This document shows positions 25,446 through 36,505 of a stretch of DNA of 64,000 nt, piece by piece; positions within the stretch are counted from its first letter, which is position 1; each line of letters opens with the position of its first letter. The translations under genes and the position numbers were made by a program. Source of the stretch: Ustilaginoidea virens (lineage: Eukaryota; Ascomycota; Sordariomycetes; Hypocreales; Clavicipitaceae); assembly GCF_000687475.1 (NCBI RefSeq), contig NC_057317.1:806001-870000 (forward strand), given 5' to 3'. The notes below the pieces were generated by a model that was not told where the DNA came from, ran no database searches, and saw only the letters and a program-made list of their open reading frames with translations.

Positions 25446-28030
25446 ATGCTCCAGAAACCGATCCCACACTCCTTCTTCAGCATAAAACACGAGGCACAAT
25501 GCCATCGACCTACATCAGTAGTCACCGAGTTTGTTGATACAGACTGGGACGAAGAGCTTTTGAGCGACTTCGAAGACAACTCGCCACGTACTAGTCTTCA
25601 ATCAGTATGTGCTTCATTGTCATTCTGTACCGTGCTCCTGCACCTGGCGTCGTCACCCATCTTGGCTGACACGCGGCACTTCAGTCTGGCCAGCCTAGTT
25701 TTACCACAGTCTCATCATATGATGAGGCACTCACGCCACGATCAAGCAGGGGCCAAGAATCATATCCCGAGGTTTGCCCACTTCAGGTGCAGGGTCCGCG
25801 TGGGCCTCACCTCTTTCGAGCTCTGACGGATCCATCCCCGGTGGACGAGGACGTTGTCTTGACTCTCTCGCCCATCACGCCCAAGATACCTGGCCGTATG
25901 GGCGGCCCGCCGGTCAGACCGCAAACCCCACGCAGCAACGGTCAATTTCAGTACACAGATGCCGAGTTGGCTTTGTCAAACCTCTCATCTTGGACACCGG
26001 AAATGGTCGCCCAGTCGATGCTTAATGCAGGCGTGGGCCTCCTGACGGCGGATCGCTTCATCGAGAATGACATCAACGGTGCCATCTTGGTAACGCTAAA
26101 GTTTGAGGACTTGCGAGAGCTGGATATACAGTCCTTTGGTATTCGCACCAAAGTCTGGCATCAGATACAGATCCTACGCGAAAGCCGGCCTCCTTCTCCT
26201 CGAATGTGTACTCCAATCGAAGACGACCCTGGTCAAGAAGCCCGCGTAGAGACTGTGAAGAAGCCCTGTGAAAACGGCGTCAAGAGGCATCGGAGCAGCA
26301 AGCAGCGACCTCGTCGCAAGCCTCTGGGTGAGGAGGACATCGTCCACCCCATGGAGTCCGTGTCCATCATTGGCATCGAGCAGGTCGTTCCCAAAGCTCA
26401 CCACTGCTCAAAAGGAGAGAACTGCTCCAAGTGGAGAAGACAGCAAAGGTTGATTGAACAGTTCAAGGAGCTTCATCCTGCAGCCGATGTCAAAAACGGC
26501 GGTACCGTCATGATTTACGGTGACGCGGGCAACCCCGAGACGGCAAGGGCCATTGATCCCAACGAAACATTGCGGCCCTTGTCAGACGCCGTGCCATCAG
26601 TTGTAGCCTCTTCCGATGTTCTGGGACCCGGAGGGCTACGTCCTCTCCAGTATCTTCAGGAAGCTACCTTGAGAAACGTTCAGGCTCGAGACGCCCAGTA
26701 CAATGTCCGCCAGTTTTTGAACTTTCAGCAAGGGAACGCCAACTCGGGTCAAGTACCGCCGACCCCACCGTTTGAGCTGATGCCTGCGACAAAGCCTCCT
26801 CATCATGGTCTGCGCTACTTGCCCAAGCTCTCCATCCCAAACCAAATCCCTCAGCCTCGAGGCGGTCCTTTGAGAGAAGCTGCAGTTTCTCACCAGGCCG
26901 ACTCTCAACATCAAGCCCCACAAGTAGCACAGCAGAAGCAGTCGCCTCACCATTTGCCGAAACAACCAGTCCGGCCAACAGGATTCACGCCGTATCGCAT
27001 GGACAAGGCTGCACCTCTGTCGCCAGACTTGGAACCTTGTCGGAATCCTTACCGGTTCGGCAGCCCCTTTTCAGAATTGGATGTTCCCGTGCTCACGGCA
27101 GTGCCCATGGGGCCTGTGACACGCAATGTTTCTCAGTCTGTACCGCCTGACATGAGCTATCGGGCTGCTCCGGCAACCAACACGGTCACGCGCGCTCGAT
27201 CGCAGTCCCGGGCTTCGTCTCGAAGGCCTTCCTTTTCTTTGCTGGCTGCCGTCAATGAGAATACCGATCTCCTGCAGCTGGGCAGGACCCCGTCTCCGGA
27301 AAGCGCATGGTCTCCCGTGCGCCGCGTGGAGCCGCCGCAGCAGCAGCAGGCGCAGCAGCAGGCGCAGCTGCAAAACTCAACCCTGGCTGCTCCTCCTCGG
27401 TTCAACTATCCATGGTCCCCAGCAGGCCGCACGAGATTCGAGCATGCCTTACCCCCCTTGTCTACCTTGGGCCCGGGGCAGCCCAACGAAGCCACGGCCA
27501 CTGGCAATGGCCTCATTACTTGTCAGGGTCCGATGAAGAAGCGCAAGACTCGCCTTCTTCGTCACGAATGGCTGGATGGCTACTTCACCCTCAAGGGCAC
27601 CAGGCTCCACATGCACAAAGATATTGGACAACAGGACCGTACTCTTGAGTACATTGACATTGACGACTATGCCATAGCATGTTCCAGCCTCGCATCCACG
27701 TCAAAACTCAGTGCTGCGTTCAAAGCTGTCCACCTCTCCCACAAAAGGGAGAAGAGCGAGCCGGTGGGTGCGTTCAGCTTCCAGCTCATCCCCCAGGACA
27801 AAAATGCGAGCACGCGTCTGCGCAAAAGGGACAGCTCCATGAGCGGCACGAGCGGCACGAGCGGCAATGGCTGCCCTTCAGAAGGTGCCAACGGAACAGG
27901 AAAGACGCATCACTTTGCCGTCAAGAACCGGGACGAGCGCATCGATTGGATGCGAGAACTGATGCTTGCCAAAGCCATGAAGCAAAAGGGGGAAGGCTTT
28001 GAAATCAGCGTCAATGGAAACATGATATAG
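25446..28030 (+). CDS. SAM and PH domain protein (start uncertain)
   Basis: Exon 25685-28030 is preceded by an 80-nt intron (25605-25684; GTATGT donor, GGCTGAC branch, TTCAG acceptor) and an upstream exon reading VTEFVDTDWDEELLSDFEDN up to 25604. A SAM domain (LSSWTPEMVAQSMLNAGVGL to RTKVWHQIQILRES, about residues 145-214) and a C-terminal PH domain (GPMKKRKTRLLRHEWLDGYF to RDERIDWMRELMLAKAM, about 662-822) flank a long disordered Pro/Gln-rich middle. SAM-PH architecture suggests a cortical scaffold binding phosphoinositides and another SAM protein; in fungi Boi/Pob1 proteins combine these with SH3, which is absent here. The start is unsafe: the in-frame ATG at 25446 gives 834 aa, but the best-context ATG (25499, CACAATGCC, reading MPSTYIS) is out of frame by one. 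Confidence 0.8.
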
Positions 28031-28576
28031 CCCTGGGAGCATGCTCCCGCACCCTAGCATTTCTCGCCCCAAATCAGTCATCTACACTACACTACACGCA
28101 CACACACAATCTTTTGTCCTTTTTTTTTTTTCTCTCTTTTTTTTTTTCGTTTTTTTTCTTCTTCTCCTTTTTTTTTTGGCATGCGCCGTAGAATCACGTC
28201 TTCAGCAGACAGGGGTAAGCGCAGGGTGAATAGGCGTTTGTTGCATCGTGTGCCGTGCTTTCCAGATTGATCGCCGCTGCCTCTGGGCGTCTCTCTTGTC
28301 TTTGTTTCTGTTTTTATTTTTTATTCTTCATTTTATTTTTGTCTTTTTTTTTTTGCTCTTCTATTTTGTGGAAGCTCTTTTTTTTCTGCATTTCTTTTTT
28401 TTTTTTCCCGTGTCACTTTTCCATGCCACGTTTCCATGTCACGACTCTACGAACAGAATACCAACCCGCTCTCAGTTTATGCTGTATCCGTCTTTTGGTT
28501 TGTGCACGGCAAGCCTCGTGCAGTGTGTGACATGGTCAGATGCCAGCCAGCCAAGCCAGTCCTTGTTCAGACTACA

Positions 28577-28680
28577 ATCCATGAAAAGAGTGTCGTCTGC
28601 TACCCACACGAAAAGAGAATGTCGTCCTCTACAACCCATGAAAAGAGAGTGTCGTCGTCTTACTACCCACGAAAAGACAA
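28577..28680 (+). repeat. Degenerate minisatellite, about 30-bp unit
   Basis: Three to four diverged tandem copies of a unit resembling CCATGAAAAGAGAGTGTCGT followed by CTAC-rich spacer, in the 3' flank of the SAM-PH gene. Confidence 0.75.
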
Positions 28681-29082
28681 CGCCGTGACCTCTGGCGCTG
28701 ATGAGGCGACACCCACCACCAATTTCCTCCATCGTGCTAGTTTCACGCCCTTGTTGCCCAAAGTTTTCTAGCCATTGTACATTGCTTTTATATATATGTA
28801 TATATATCTCCCGTTCCCCCTCTCTGACCCCAGCCATAGATGTATAGTCAACTGAAGCTCGCGTTAATCTTACAATGGTGTGCAGTGATGCGTCCATCAT
28901 GTCCCGCGCCGGTGTGCAACCACACGTAAGACACGCGGGCCGCCGCCTAAAAAAAAAATTTAAAAAAAAAAAAAAAAGGTATGGCTCTATATGTACACAC
29001 AGCCCCCCTTGTCATAGTGATGAAACAGTTGATTTCCTTCCTCCAAGTCCGAGCCTCTATGTCCCCAGAGTTCGCTCCCTGC

Positions 29083-29083
<1 letters not shown>

Positions 29084-29116
<33 letters not shown>
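29084..29116 (+). repeat. Poly-A homopolymer (33 nt)
   Basis: A33 run 30 bp beyond the stop codon of the - strand mitoribosomal gene, so T33 in the sense of that transcript. Confidence 0.85.
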
Positions 29117-29119
<3 letters not shown>

Positions 29120-29146
29120 TTCACGGGCAAACGGCAAAGGCAGAGC

Positions 29147-30166
29147 TCAGTTGGCCGACTTGAACTCGGGACGGATGGAGCCCGCCTTGTCAGCCACGGC
29201 CTCCCAGTCAATGAGCTCCCACCAGGCCTCGGCAAAGGCAGTCTTGCCGCCGCGGCCGCCGGCGCCGACCCCCCAGTCCAGCAGCCACGCGTGCTCCCAG
29301 GTGTTGAGGCAGAGCAAGGGCTCCAGCTCGATGCCGCCCGGGGGCAGGTCGGGGCCGCGCTTCCTGCCGCCGTGGACCAGGTTCTTGAAGTAGCCCTTGG
29401 CGGAGCCGTCGTGGCCCAGGGCGTTCATGTCGGTGGACTGGGCGCGCCAGTGGGCGCCGGGGTAGGGCGAGCCGGCCAGGTAGGTGGGGAGGATGCGGAA
29501 GTCGCCCTGGCCGGCCTTGACGAGCCAGACGAAGCCGGGGCCGAACATGGAGGAGGCGGTGACGATCATCTCGCGGCGGAGGGTGTCGATGGAGGAGAAG
29601 CAGGCGGCGAGCTCGGCCTGGAGGGCGGAAGGCATGGGGGTGCCGGTGGGCGAGATGCCCTTGAAGAAGAAGTGGTTGTTGTGGGCCATGGAGGCGTAGT
29701 TGAAGACGGGCGCCAGGTTGGGCTCGCGGGCCGTGAGCAGGCAGATGGTTTTGGCGTCCTTGTCCTCGAGTTCGGTGCCTGGATTTCAAACAAAAGCAGA
29801 CGCAGTGTTATCATTTCTCTTCCGTTTCTTTTCTCGTGTGTTTTTTCTCTCCTTTTTTTTTTTTTTTTTCCCATTCCATCCCCTCAGAGCAGCATGAGTG
29901 AAAACAATCGCCCCCCCCCTCCCCCCAAAACGGCACGTACCGTCGGTCAGCGCATTGAGCTTTTCCACCATCAGGGACATGTAATCCGACCAGGCGAGGG
30001 CGAAGCCGCCCGGGCTCATCAGGTTGGGCACGCCGCCCTGCGAGTAGTCATGGGGCAGGGTGGGAACGCGGTGCAGGCTCCTCCGGGCGTGGACGGCGCT
30101 GCTGCGCAGCCCGAGGCGCAGGCTCCTGGCGGCGGCGCGCGGGAGCCACGGCGATGGTCGAAACAT
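29147..30166 (-). CDS. Mitochondrial small ribosomal subunit protein mS42/mS43 (SOD fold)
   Basis: Two exons (30166-29941 and 29778-29147) give 285 aa. The 162-nt intron (GTACGT donor, ATCCAG acceptor) joins LNALTDG to TELEDKDAK. The N-terminus (MFRPSPWLPRAAARSLRLGL) is an Arg-rich mitochondrial presequence. The body follows the Fe/Mn superoxide dismutase fold: a VPTLPHDYSQGG-like start, YASMAHNNHFFFKGIS in place of the helix with the second metal His, and LNTWEHAWLLDWG in place of the classical DVWEHAYY motif. The metal-ligand Asp is replaced by Asn, which supports a structural ribosomal role (Rsm26/Mrp1 family) rather than an enzyme. I cannot separate mS42 from mS43 by eye. It is divergent from the STIMATE-family gene. 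Confidence 0.85.
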
Positions 30167-31508
30167 TTTTCTTCGCGTTCTGGCCAGGAAAGGGGGGAGG
30201 GAGGGGATGCGAGAAGCGGCGAGGTTGAGTATGTTTTGTTTGTTTGTTTGTTCGAAACGTTGCCGACGATTTTCCAGGTTTCAAATTCTTGGGGGGGTTC
30301 AAGCCACAGCCGGGGGTTGGTTGCGTGCGGCGTGGCTGGTGTGTTCAAGTGCCTCAGTACATGGCAAGTACAGTGGCGGTGCTAAAAGGGCCAGTGCCCG
30401 GCACGTGCATAGGTACCTTGACCTGTGCGGAGCACGGTTGCTTGCTTCTATTTCGGCTCGAGGCACGGTTGATCCAAGTGGGAGATTCCCCCCCCCCCCC
30501 TGCACAAGTCAAAGCGTCTATCAAAATAGCCGGCCTTTACTCGGAGCAAGCGTGCGACACCAAGAATAAACTGGAAACGAGAATGCAAACTCAGCCAACG
30601 CCATGACGATTGTGTGTAGGCGGCTTCGCCGGTAGTCGGAAGACGGTGGGGCGCGACGCGGCTCCCCCCGGCTGGGCTGGCTTTCGCTGCTCGTGACCAG
30701 GTACGTACCAGACCTAAACCAAACTCGCCAAAGTCAAGTTCCAACGTCGGTCGCCATGTGCCGCCCAACATATTCGCCTCACTCGCGCTTTTCCCCTTGC
30801 CCACGTCGACCTGGCCCGCCGCCTTCTCCACGCCAGAAGCGGCCCCGTCATGCCAGAGAAGCACGACGACGCAGACATCTCGTCCTCACGCTGCAGCGCT
30901 CGCCCCGTCGCCGACGCCGTCGCCGTTGCTCAACGTCCTCCCCCCTTGTCTCACTTAGCCACGCCTCTGCTCACGTCGGGCCTTGGAAACTGAACCCCCC
31001 CCCTCTTTTACCTCGTCTTTCACAAGCGCCGTTTCCCCCCTTGAACGCGTCCATCGTCCATCGTCCATCGCCCCCCTTCCCCCTGTCTATCCGGCCGCTC
31101 CGTCGGCAAAGCGTCCCCTCGACCCCCTCGGACAAATGAGCCCAGCGTCAAAGTCGCCTCCTCATGAGTCCGCCGCCCGTGTGCCTCTGCTTCTCGAGAC
31201 GTCGTCGCCACCCGCTGGCCATCTCTGAGCACCACTTTTGATTTACCGATTCCCCCGCCGACCGAGACCGAGACCGAGACCGAGACGACTTCGCCCGAGC
31301 CTGCAGCGCACAGCGACCACCTCACCTGCCTCTTTTTCGTCCAACTCGACGACCTGGGGAAAAAAAAAGAGAAAATAAAAAGAAGAAAAAAACCACCGCC
31401 CCCAGTCTAAACCCCCCCCCCCCCCCCCTTTTTTTTTTTTTTTTTCTTTCTTTCTTTTCTTCGCGCTTTTTCGCTTGCGGCAGAACGTCGACGTCAAAGG
31501 GGCCTCCG
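30167..31508. other. Divergent promoter region
   Basis: 1.34 kb between the mitoribosomal gene (-) and the STIMATE-family gene (+). It holds a C run near 30490-30500, a (CCGAGA)n hexamer block at 31259-31287 and a C17 run directly followed by T17 at 31412-31445, which forms a polypyrimidine leader just upstream of the + gene. No gene seen. Confidence 0.5.
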
Positions 31509-32824
31509 ATGCAGCCCTTGTTGGACCGCCGCGACGCTCAACATGCCGACTTTGCCGCCGTGGTAGGCGTGGACGCGCCGTCGGCAGTGGCGACCGTCTT
31601 GTCGTCTGCCGTCTCGGCGGCCGTGGTCGCGGTCGCGGCCGCGGCGACGGGCGCTCCGACGACGGCGCCGTCCTCGGTGCCGGATCCGGATCCTCCGCGG
31701 CGCCACGGGTCCGAAGGCGAGTGCCAGCTGCTGGGGTCCTTTGCCTTGCTCGTCCAGGCCGCCCTGGGGGCGCTGGCCCTGCTGTCGCTCGTCTTCAAGC
31801 GTTGCCGGGAGCGGCCCCAGAGACCCCTCAAGATCTGGTTCTTCGACGTGTCCAAGCAGGTCTTTGGCTCCGTCCTGGTGCACATCGCCAACATCTTCAT
31901 GTCCATGCTCACCAGCGGCCGGTTCATGCCCATGCTCACCAGCGGCCGGTTCTCGATAAAGCTCGAGCCGGGCGCTGCCCAGGCCCGCGCTGAAGATCCA
32001 TACGTGCCCAACCCGTGCTCGTTATACCTGCTGAACCTGGGCATCGACGTGAGTGCCTTCTCTCGTGTTCCGCCTCCTCCCCCTCCCGGAACCAAAGTCG
32101 CGCTGCTAACCACCCCTCCCACACATAGACGACGCTAGGCATCCCCATCCTGATTATCCTGCTCAAAATCATCACCGGCCTCGTCGCCCTCACCCCGCTC
32201 GGGAAACCCGTCGAGTCCATCCAGTCCGGCCACTACGGCGACCCCCCCAACGCCTGGTGGTGGCTCAAGCAATCCCTCCTCTACTTCTGCGGCCTGTTCG
32301 GCATGAAGCTGTGCGTCCTCATCGTCTTCCTGCTCATGCCCTGGATCTCCCAGATCGGCGACTGGGCCCTCAGCTGGACCGAGGGCAACGAGGAGCTGCA
32401 GATTGCCTTTGTCATGATGATCTTCCCCCTCATCATGAACGCCCTGCAGTACTACATTATCGACTCCTTCATCAAGCAGAAGCAGGCCGGGGGCGGCCAC
32501 GAGCGCCTCGCCTCGGACGACGCGGACCAAGCGCCGCTGCGGGGGCCGTACCGCTCGCGCGCGCCGAGGGCCAGCAGAGCCCGCAGCGTGGACGGCCACG
32601 CCGACGACAGCGACAGCGACAGCGACAGCGACGCCGACTTTGACTTTGACAGCCACGCCCGGCCTTTGCGATCAAAGCGTTCCCGGAGCAGCGTCGACGA
32701 CGAGTACGACCCTGCCTACCACGGGGACGCGCACGCGCACCCCGTCGTTGGAAGCGGAAGCGGTTCCAGCAGGAGCAGGGTTGATGGCCTCCCGATTGGG
32801 CGCGAGCTCTACCCCAAGGAGTAG
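31509..32824 (+). CDS. STIMATE-family vacuolar/ER membrane protein
   Basis: Two exons (31509-32048 and 32129-32824) give 411 aa. The 80-nt intron has GTGAGT, GCTAAC at 32106 and CATAG, joining LLNLGID to TTLGIPILIILLKIITG. Hydrophobic helices include GSFALLVQAALGALALLSLV, the one after the intron, LLYFCGLFGMKLCVLIVFLL and LQIAFVMMIFPLIMNALQYY. The motifs LKIWFFDVSKQVFGS, GHYGDPPNAWWWLKQS and FPLIMNALQYYIIDSFIKQ match the family of yeast vacuolar membrane protein YPL162C and animal STIMATE (an ER Ca2+-entry regulator). The tail is Asp/Ser-rich with an (SD)n run. A 27-bp tandem duplication sits in the first exon. The exact role in fungi is unknown to me. Confidence 0.85.
31899..31952 (+). repeat. 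In-frame 27-bp tandem duplication
   Basis: Two adjacent 27-bp units differing at one base encode MSMLTSGRF then MPMLTSGRF in the STIMATE-family protein. Confidence 0.9.
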
Positions 32825-33590
32825 GGGGCGCGGCCGCGGCATTCCAATGCTATCCCTTCATCATCATCATCATCATCGTCACCATCATCATAACTCGGCC
32901 ATCCGACGGCCCCTTCCCCACGTTCGCAGGGATCCACTTTGTTCTCCAATGTACTTTTTTTTTTCCCCTCCTTTTGACTTATAGTGCCATGTCGCTGGGG
33001 GCACTCGTTACCATCTCTGTATGCATGGGTGTGCATGTGTATGCATGGTAAAAAAAAAAAGAAGAAAAAATCCACTTTTAGACTTTGGTAGTTTGGTTTG
33101 GCGTTGGGAGTTCTTCATCAATTGCGCATCGTACATGTAAGCAGCGAGCAGCCTTCCTCCTTTGTGCTTGGGGTGCTTGGGCGGGAAGATGCATTCGGGC
33201 CAGCAGCAAGCGGTTTCACTAGTCACTACATACATGGCCATTCATCCTAGATCGAGCTTGATGTGATTCCGCCGCTGTGGAAGACCAACTTGGCTGTATA
33301 TATATAAATCGTGCGGCCCCCCAACTTTGCCGTTTGACATGGTGACGGCGACATGCATCAACTGTTCCCAACCCCTTCAAGGCCACCGCATTTTGTATCC
33401 CAAATAACCGCTGGCCGGTCCTTGCTGGAACCAAGCATAGATAGTACAAGTTGCATCATCTATGCTCCGCAGCAACCCTGCTTTTGCGAATCCAGATACA
33501 AGTGTCGAATCGACATGATGCAGGAGGCGAATGATGTGCATATGAAACCTTTTCATCAACTCCGGGGAGAAAGCGAAGAAAAAAGAACGA

Positions 33591-33682
<92 letters not shown>

Positions 33683-33889
33683 AACCGAGGCGAGTTTCGC
33701 CAACAATGTCAATTGCGAAGGGGCAGCAAAATTAGACAGACAATTTCCTCTCAGTAAACAGCTAGTAGATGAGACCTGTATTTTTTTATACGGAGCGCCA
33801 GGAGGAAAACAGAAAAAAAAAAACCAAGTGCAAAGCATCATCAACATTTGATCTTTGCAGCCGCTGATTCGTGCGTGCGGCATGGGTGC
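32825..33889. other. Convergent intergenic region
   Basis: 3' flanks of the STIMATE-family gene (+) and the fibroin-3-like gene (-). A (TCA)n run lies at about 32858-32892, alternating TGCATG near 33020-33050, and a long (GAAA)n microsatellite at about 33588-33684. No gene seen. Confidence 0.5.
33588..33684 (+). repeat. (GAAA)n microsatellite, about 24 copies
   Basis: Uninterrupted tandem GAAA units over about 97 bp in a convergent intergenic region. Confidence 0.95.
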
Positions 33890-36204
33890 TTAGAGATGGC
33901 CCGGCTGGTACACCCTTTGCCCAGGATACGCCGCACTGGTTGGCGATTGGCGCGGAGGTGGCTGACTGTCCTGAGGTCTGGCATATCCCGAGATGAAGTC
34001 GAATCCTGCATTGTTCGTGATGGGAGATTGCGGTGGCGATTGGCAAAAGGGCTTGCCTGTCCGGGATGCAGCTTTCGAGGCAGGATGTGGTTGCGGTGCG
34101 CGATGGCCATCAGAAGCTGCAGAGAGTTGACGCTCAGGTCCAGGAGAGAAGCGAGGCTCCGAGCCAGGCGCAAGTTGGCGCGGAGGAGCTGGGGAGTAGC
34201 TCCTGGTACTCACCACGAGATTCCTTGGTGGCTGAGAGGGCCGGCCATAACCCTCGTCGTTTCGGGCCGCCGGAGAACCTCTTGGGGGACGATCACGACC
34301 GTGAGGACCGCCACCTCGAGGTCCGGGTGAAGGTCCTGGCCCCGTTGGGTTTCTCGTGCGGGAATTCATGCCGTGCGGCGGCCTGCCAAGCGCCGGGGGA
34401 GCAACCTCCCCGGTAGGAGTTCTGCTTAGGCCGTAGGCCTGGGTCGGTGTGCTGCCTGCCAGCTCGCCATGCACTGGGATTCCATTCCTCACAAAGGCCT
34501 CGGAGGGCGTGCTGCCTGCCAACTCGCTATGCGCTGGGGAAGCGTTGTCTCCCGCAGGAGGACTTCGGAGGCCGTAGGCCTGGGGGGCTGTGCTGCCTGC
34601 CAGCTCGCCATGCACTGGGGAGCCAACCTGCCCAGCAGGAGATCTTCCGAGGCCATAGGCCTGGGGAAAGGCGCTGCCTACCAACTCCACGGGCGCGGCA
34701 GGGCTAACGGGTGAAATCTGAGCCCGCTGCGTCTGCAAACAGCCATCGCCGTTGCTTTGGCCTTGCGGCATGGCAGGCATCTCGATGAAGCGCTCATGAA
34801 TTTGATCCTGTCCGCACGTCTGCTTGCCTTGAGCTTGCGTCGGTGCTGGAGATTGGCGGCCACCGGGTCCCATGGCTGCAGATGAGGCTGGAGGAAGCCC
34901 GTACATCGGATCAAGGGGACTGATTGTTTGCTGTCTCAATACCGCGCCCCCGGTGGCACCGTAGGGTTGGCTGGAGACGGTCTCATGAGGTTGGTGCAAG
35001 GGAGCGCCATATGCCTGGGTTGTGTGGCCTGCAAAATTTTGCGTGTTGGCGCTGGAAATGGATACGTGATCGTCGTACGGCTCATCCAGACCAAAGCCAA
35101 CTGATTCATGGCTCGTGTTGTTGAGCCTATTGTTGTAGACGCGGTCGTATTCATTCGCGGGTGAATTTCCCCGTCCTGACTGGCCATATCCCGCAACATG
35201 GGCACCAGGCACCAGGCCTTGCTGGCCGTGACTGGCAACTGCATATCCTGGAACTTGAGCACCAGGCACCAAACCTTGCTGGCTGTGACTGGAAACTCCG
35301 TATCCTGGAGCCTGAGCATCAGGCACCAGGCCTTGCTGACTGTGGTTGGAAAAGTAGCCGCTAGATCCGGCTGCGAGGCCACCACCATAAGGCTGATTTC
35401 CGTACGTCATGCTCTTCTGGCTCAAAGGGCTCACCGGCTCGGGAGACGGATGATGCTGCGTGCGTTGCCGGTCGCCGCGAAACGTGGCCGACTTTTCCAA
35501 GTTGGACATTTCGACCGCTTCTTCCACAGCGACCCTTTTGGACTCGGCTTGTTCCCAGCTTGGCATATGAGGCAAAGAGTCCTCGGCTCCCTTTTTCGAC
35601 GCGTCAAACTCGGCGTACTGCGGGGGTTCAAAGTTGGTGGTGGGCGCTGGAGGAGGCAACTGTGCTTGCGTCACGGGAGGAGCAAAGCGCGCCTGCATCG
35701 GGGCTCCTGTTTGGTATCCTTGATTGGGCGGAATGTACGGCTCCTCGAGGTATTGGCCCTTGCGGGCTCCACGAGGCTCGAAGCAGCCGCAGCAGTTGCC
35801 GCAGCATTTGAGGCATTGGAAGCAGCTACAGCAACAGGACAAGCCGCAGCAAGCGCATCGAGCGATGCACCAGAGGATGCTGAAAAGTACGAGTCCGCCA
35901 ATGACGATGATGGCGATGACGGGCCACCTAAGGGACGATGAGCAACAAGGACCTGAAAGAAAGGGGAAGAGAAAGAGAAAGGATGACTTGTGCTCGCCGG
36001 GTATCCGTACTTGCAAAATGAGGCCTTCATGCATTTGTCCCAGCTGGAAAACGCAGTCTTGACATCAGCTATTTTGTTTTCTGTATCCGCTATGATGCTT
36101 CTTCCTGTCAAGGCTTGGGTGAATCCTTGGGCCAGGGCGCTTCTGGCCAATTCCCAGGATGTAGGCCGCAGCGACCTCGCCAAAGAAACGTCTACCGAGG
36201 GCAT
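33890..36204 (-). CDS. Fibroin-3-like membrane protein with internal repeats
   Basis: Two exons (36204-36011 and 35927-33890) give 743 aa. The 83-nt intron (GTACGG donor, CCTTAG acceptor, phase 2) joins DKCMKASFC to KWPVIAIIVIGG. The N-terminus (MPSVDVSLARSLRPTSWELA) and the following block match fungal proteins annotated as fibroin-3 related. One transmembrane helix (about 67-86) is followed by a juxtamembrane Cys-rich segment (CIARCACCGLSCCCSCFQCL, CCGNCCGCF) likely to be palmitoylated. The remainder is a disordered Pro/Gln/Gly-rich tail with two repeat sets: GLVPxAQxPGYxxxSHxQQ, about three copies, and ELAGSTxxQAYGLxRxPxG, about four copies. No catalytic domain. The name reflects composition, and the role is unknown; cortical or membrane-contact scaffolding is only a guess. 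Confidence 0.8.
34433..34690 (-). repeat. Coding repeats (ELAGST...QAYGL units)
   Basis: About four diverged 60-83-bp units recognisable by GTGCTGCCTGCC on the + strand, encoding ELAGST/QAYGL blocks in the fibroin-3-like tail. Confidence 0.8.
35198..35343 (-). repeat. Coding 57-bp repeats (GLVPxAQxPGY units)
   Basis: About 2.5 tandem 57-bp units encoding 19-residue repeats in the fibroin-3-like protein. Confidence 0.85.
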
Positions 36205-36452
36205 GTTGGGATTTTGAATCGGATGGCAGGTGCCATGTGACAACGGAGGAGATTGGGACTGGTGGAGGGTATCGACTGAAGCTTGCCGAAGCTTGAGGCG
36301 GTGCCTAGATTGATGCTTCTCTTTCGTCGGTGTGGGTTTCAACGTGCGGCAAGCCGAGCTGGTGAGCGAGGAGGTCGAGACGTCTCACCACATCCTCCGC
36401 CCTCGTTGGTGCTTTGCCGAATGGTTGCAAGTTGCAGGGAAGAAGTTGGGGG

Positions 36453-36457
<5 letters not shown>

Positions 36458-36502
<45 letters not shown>
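36458..36502 (+). repeat. Poly-A homopolymer (45 nt)
   Basis: Directly visible A45, about 250 bp upstream of the fibroin-3-like start codon. Confidence 0.85.

Positions 36503-36505
<3 letters not shown>

Larger units (their letters stand above)
28031..29146. other. Convergent intergenic region with T-rich tracts and minisatellite
   Basis: 3' flanks of the SAM-PH gene (+) and the mitoribosomal protein gene (-). T-rich tracts lie at about 28110-28180 and 28310-28415, a roughly 30-bp minisatellite at 28577-28680, an alternating TATA segment near 28789-28809, and an A33 run at 29084-29116. No gene seen. Confidence 0.5.

Noticed and set aside
29291..30385. 364-codon + strand open frame opposite the mitoribosomal gene
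   Set aside because: Runs through the intron and both exons of the - strand gene and has no recognisable fold.
33588..33684. (GAAA)n run as a CRISPR-like or satellite array
   Set aside because: A simple tetranucleotide microsatellite without spacers; nuclear eukaryotic context.
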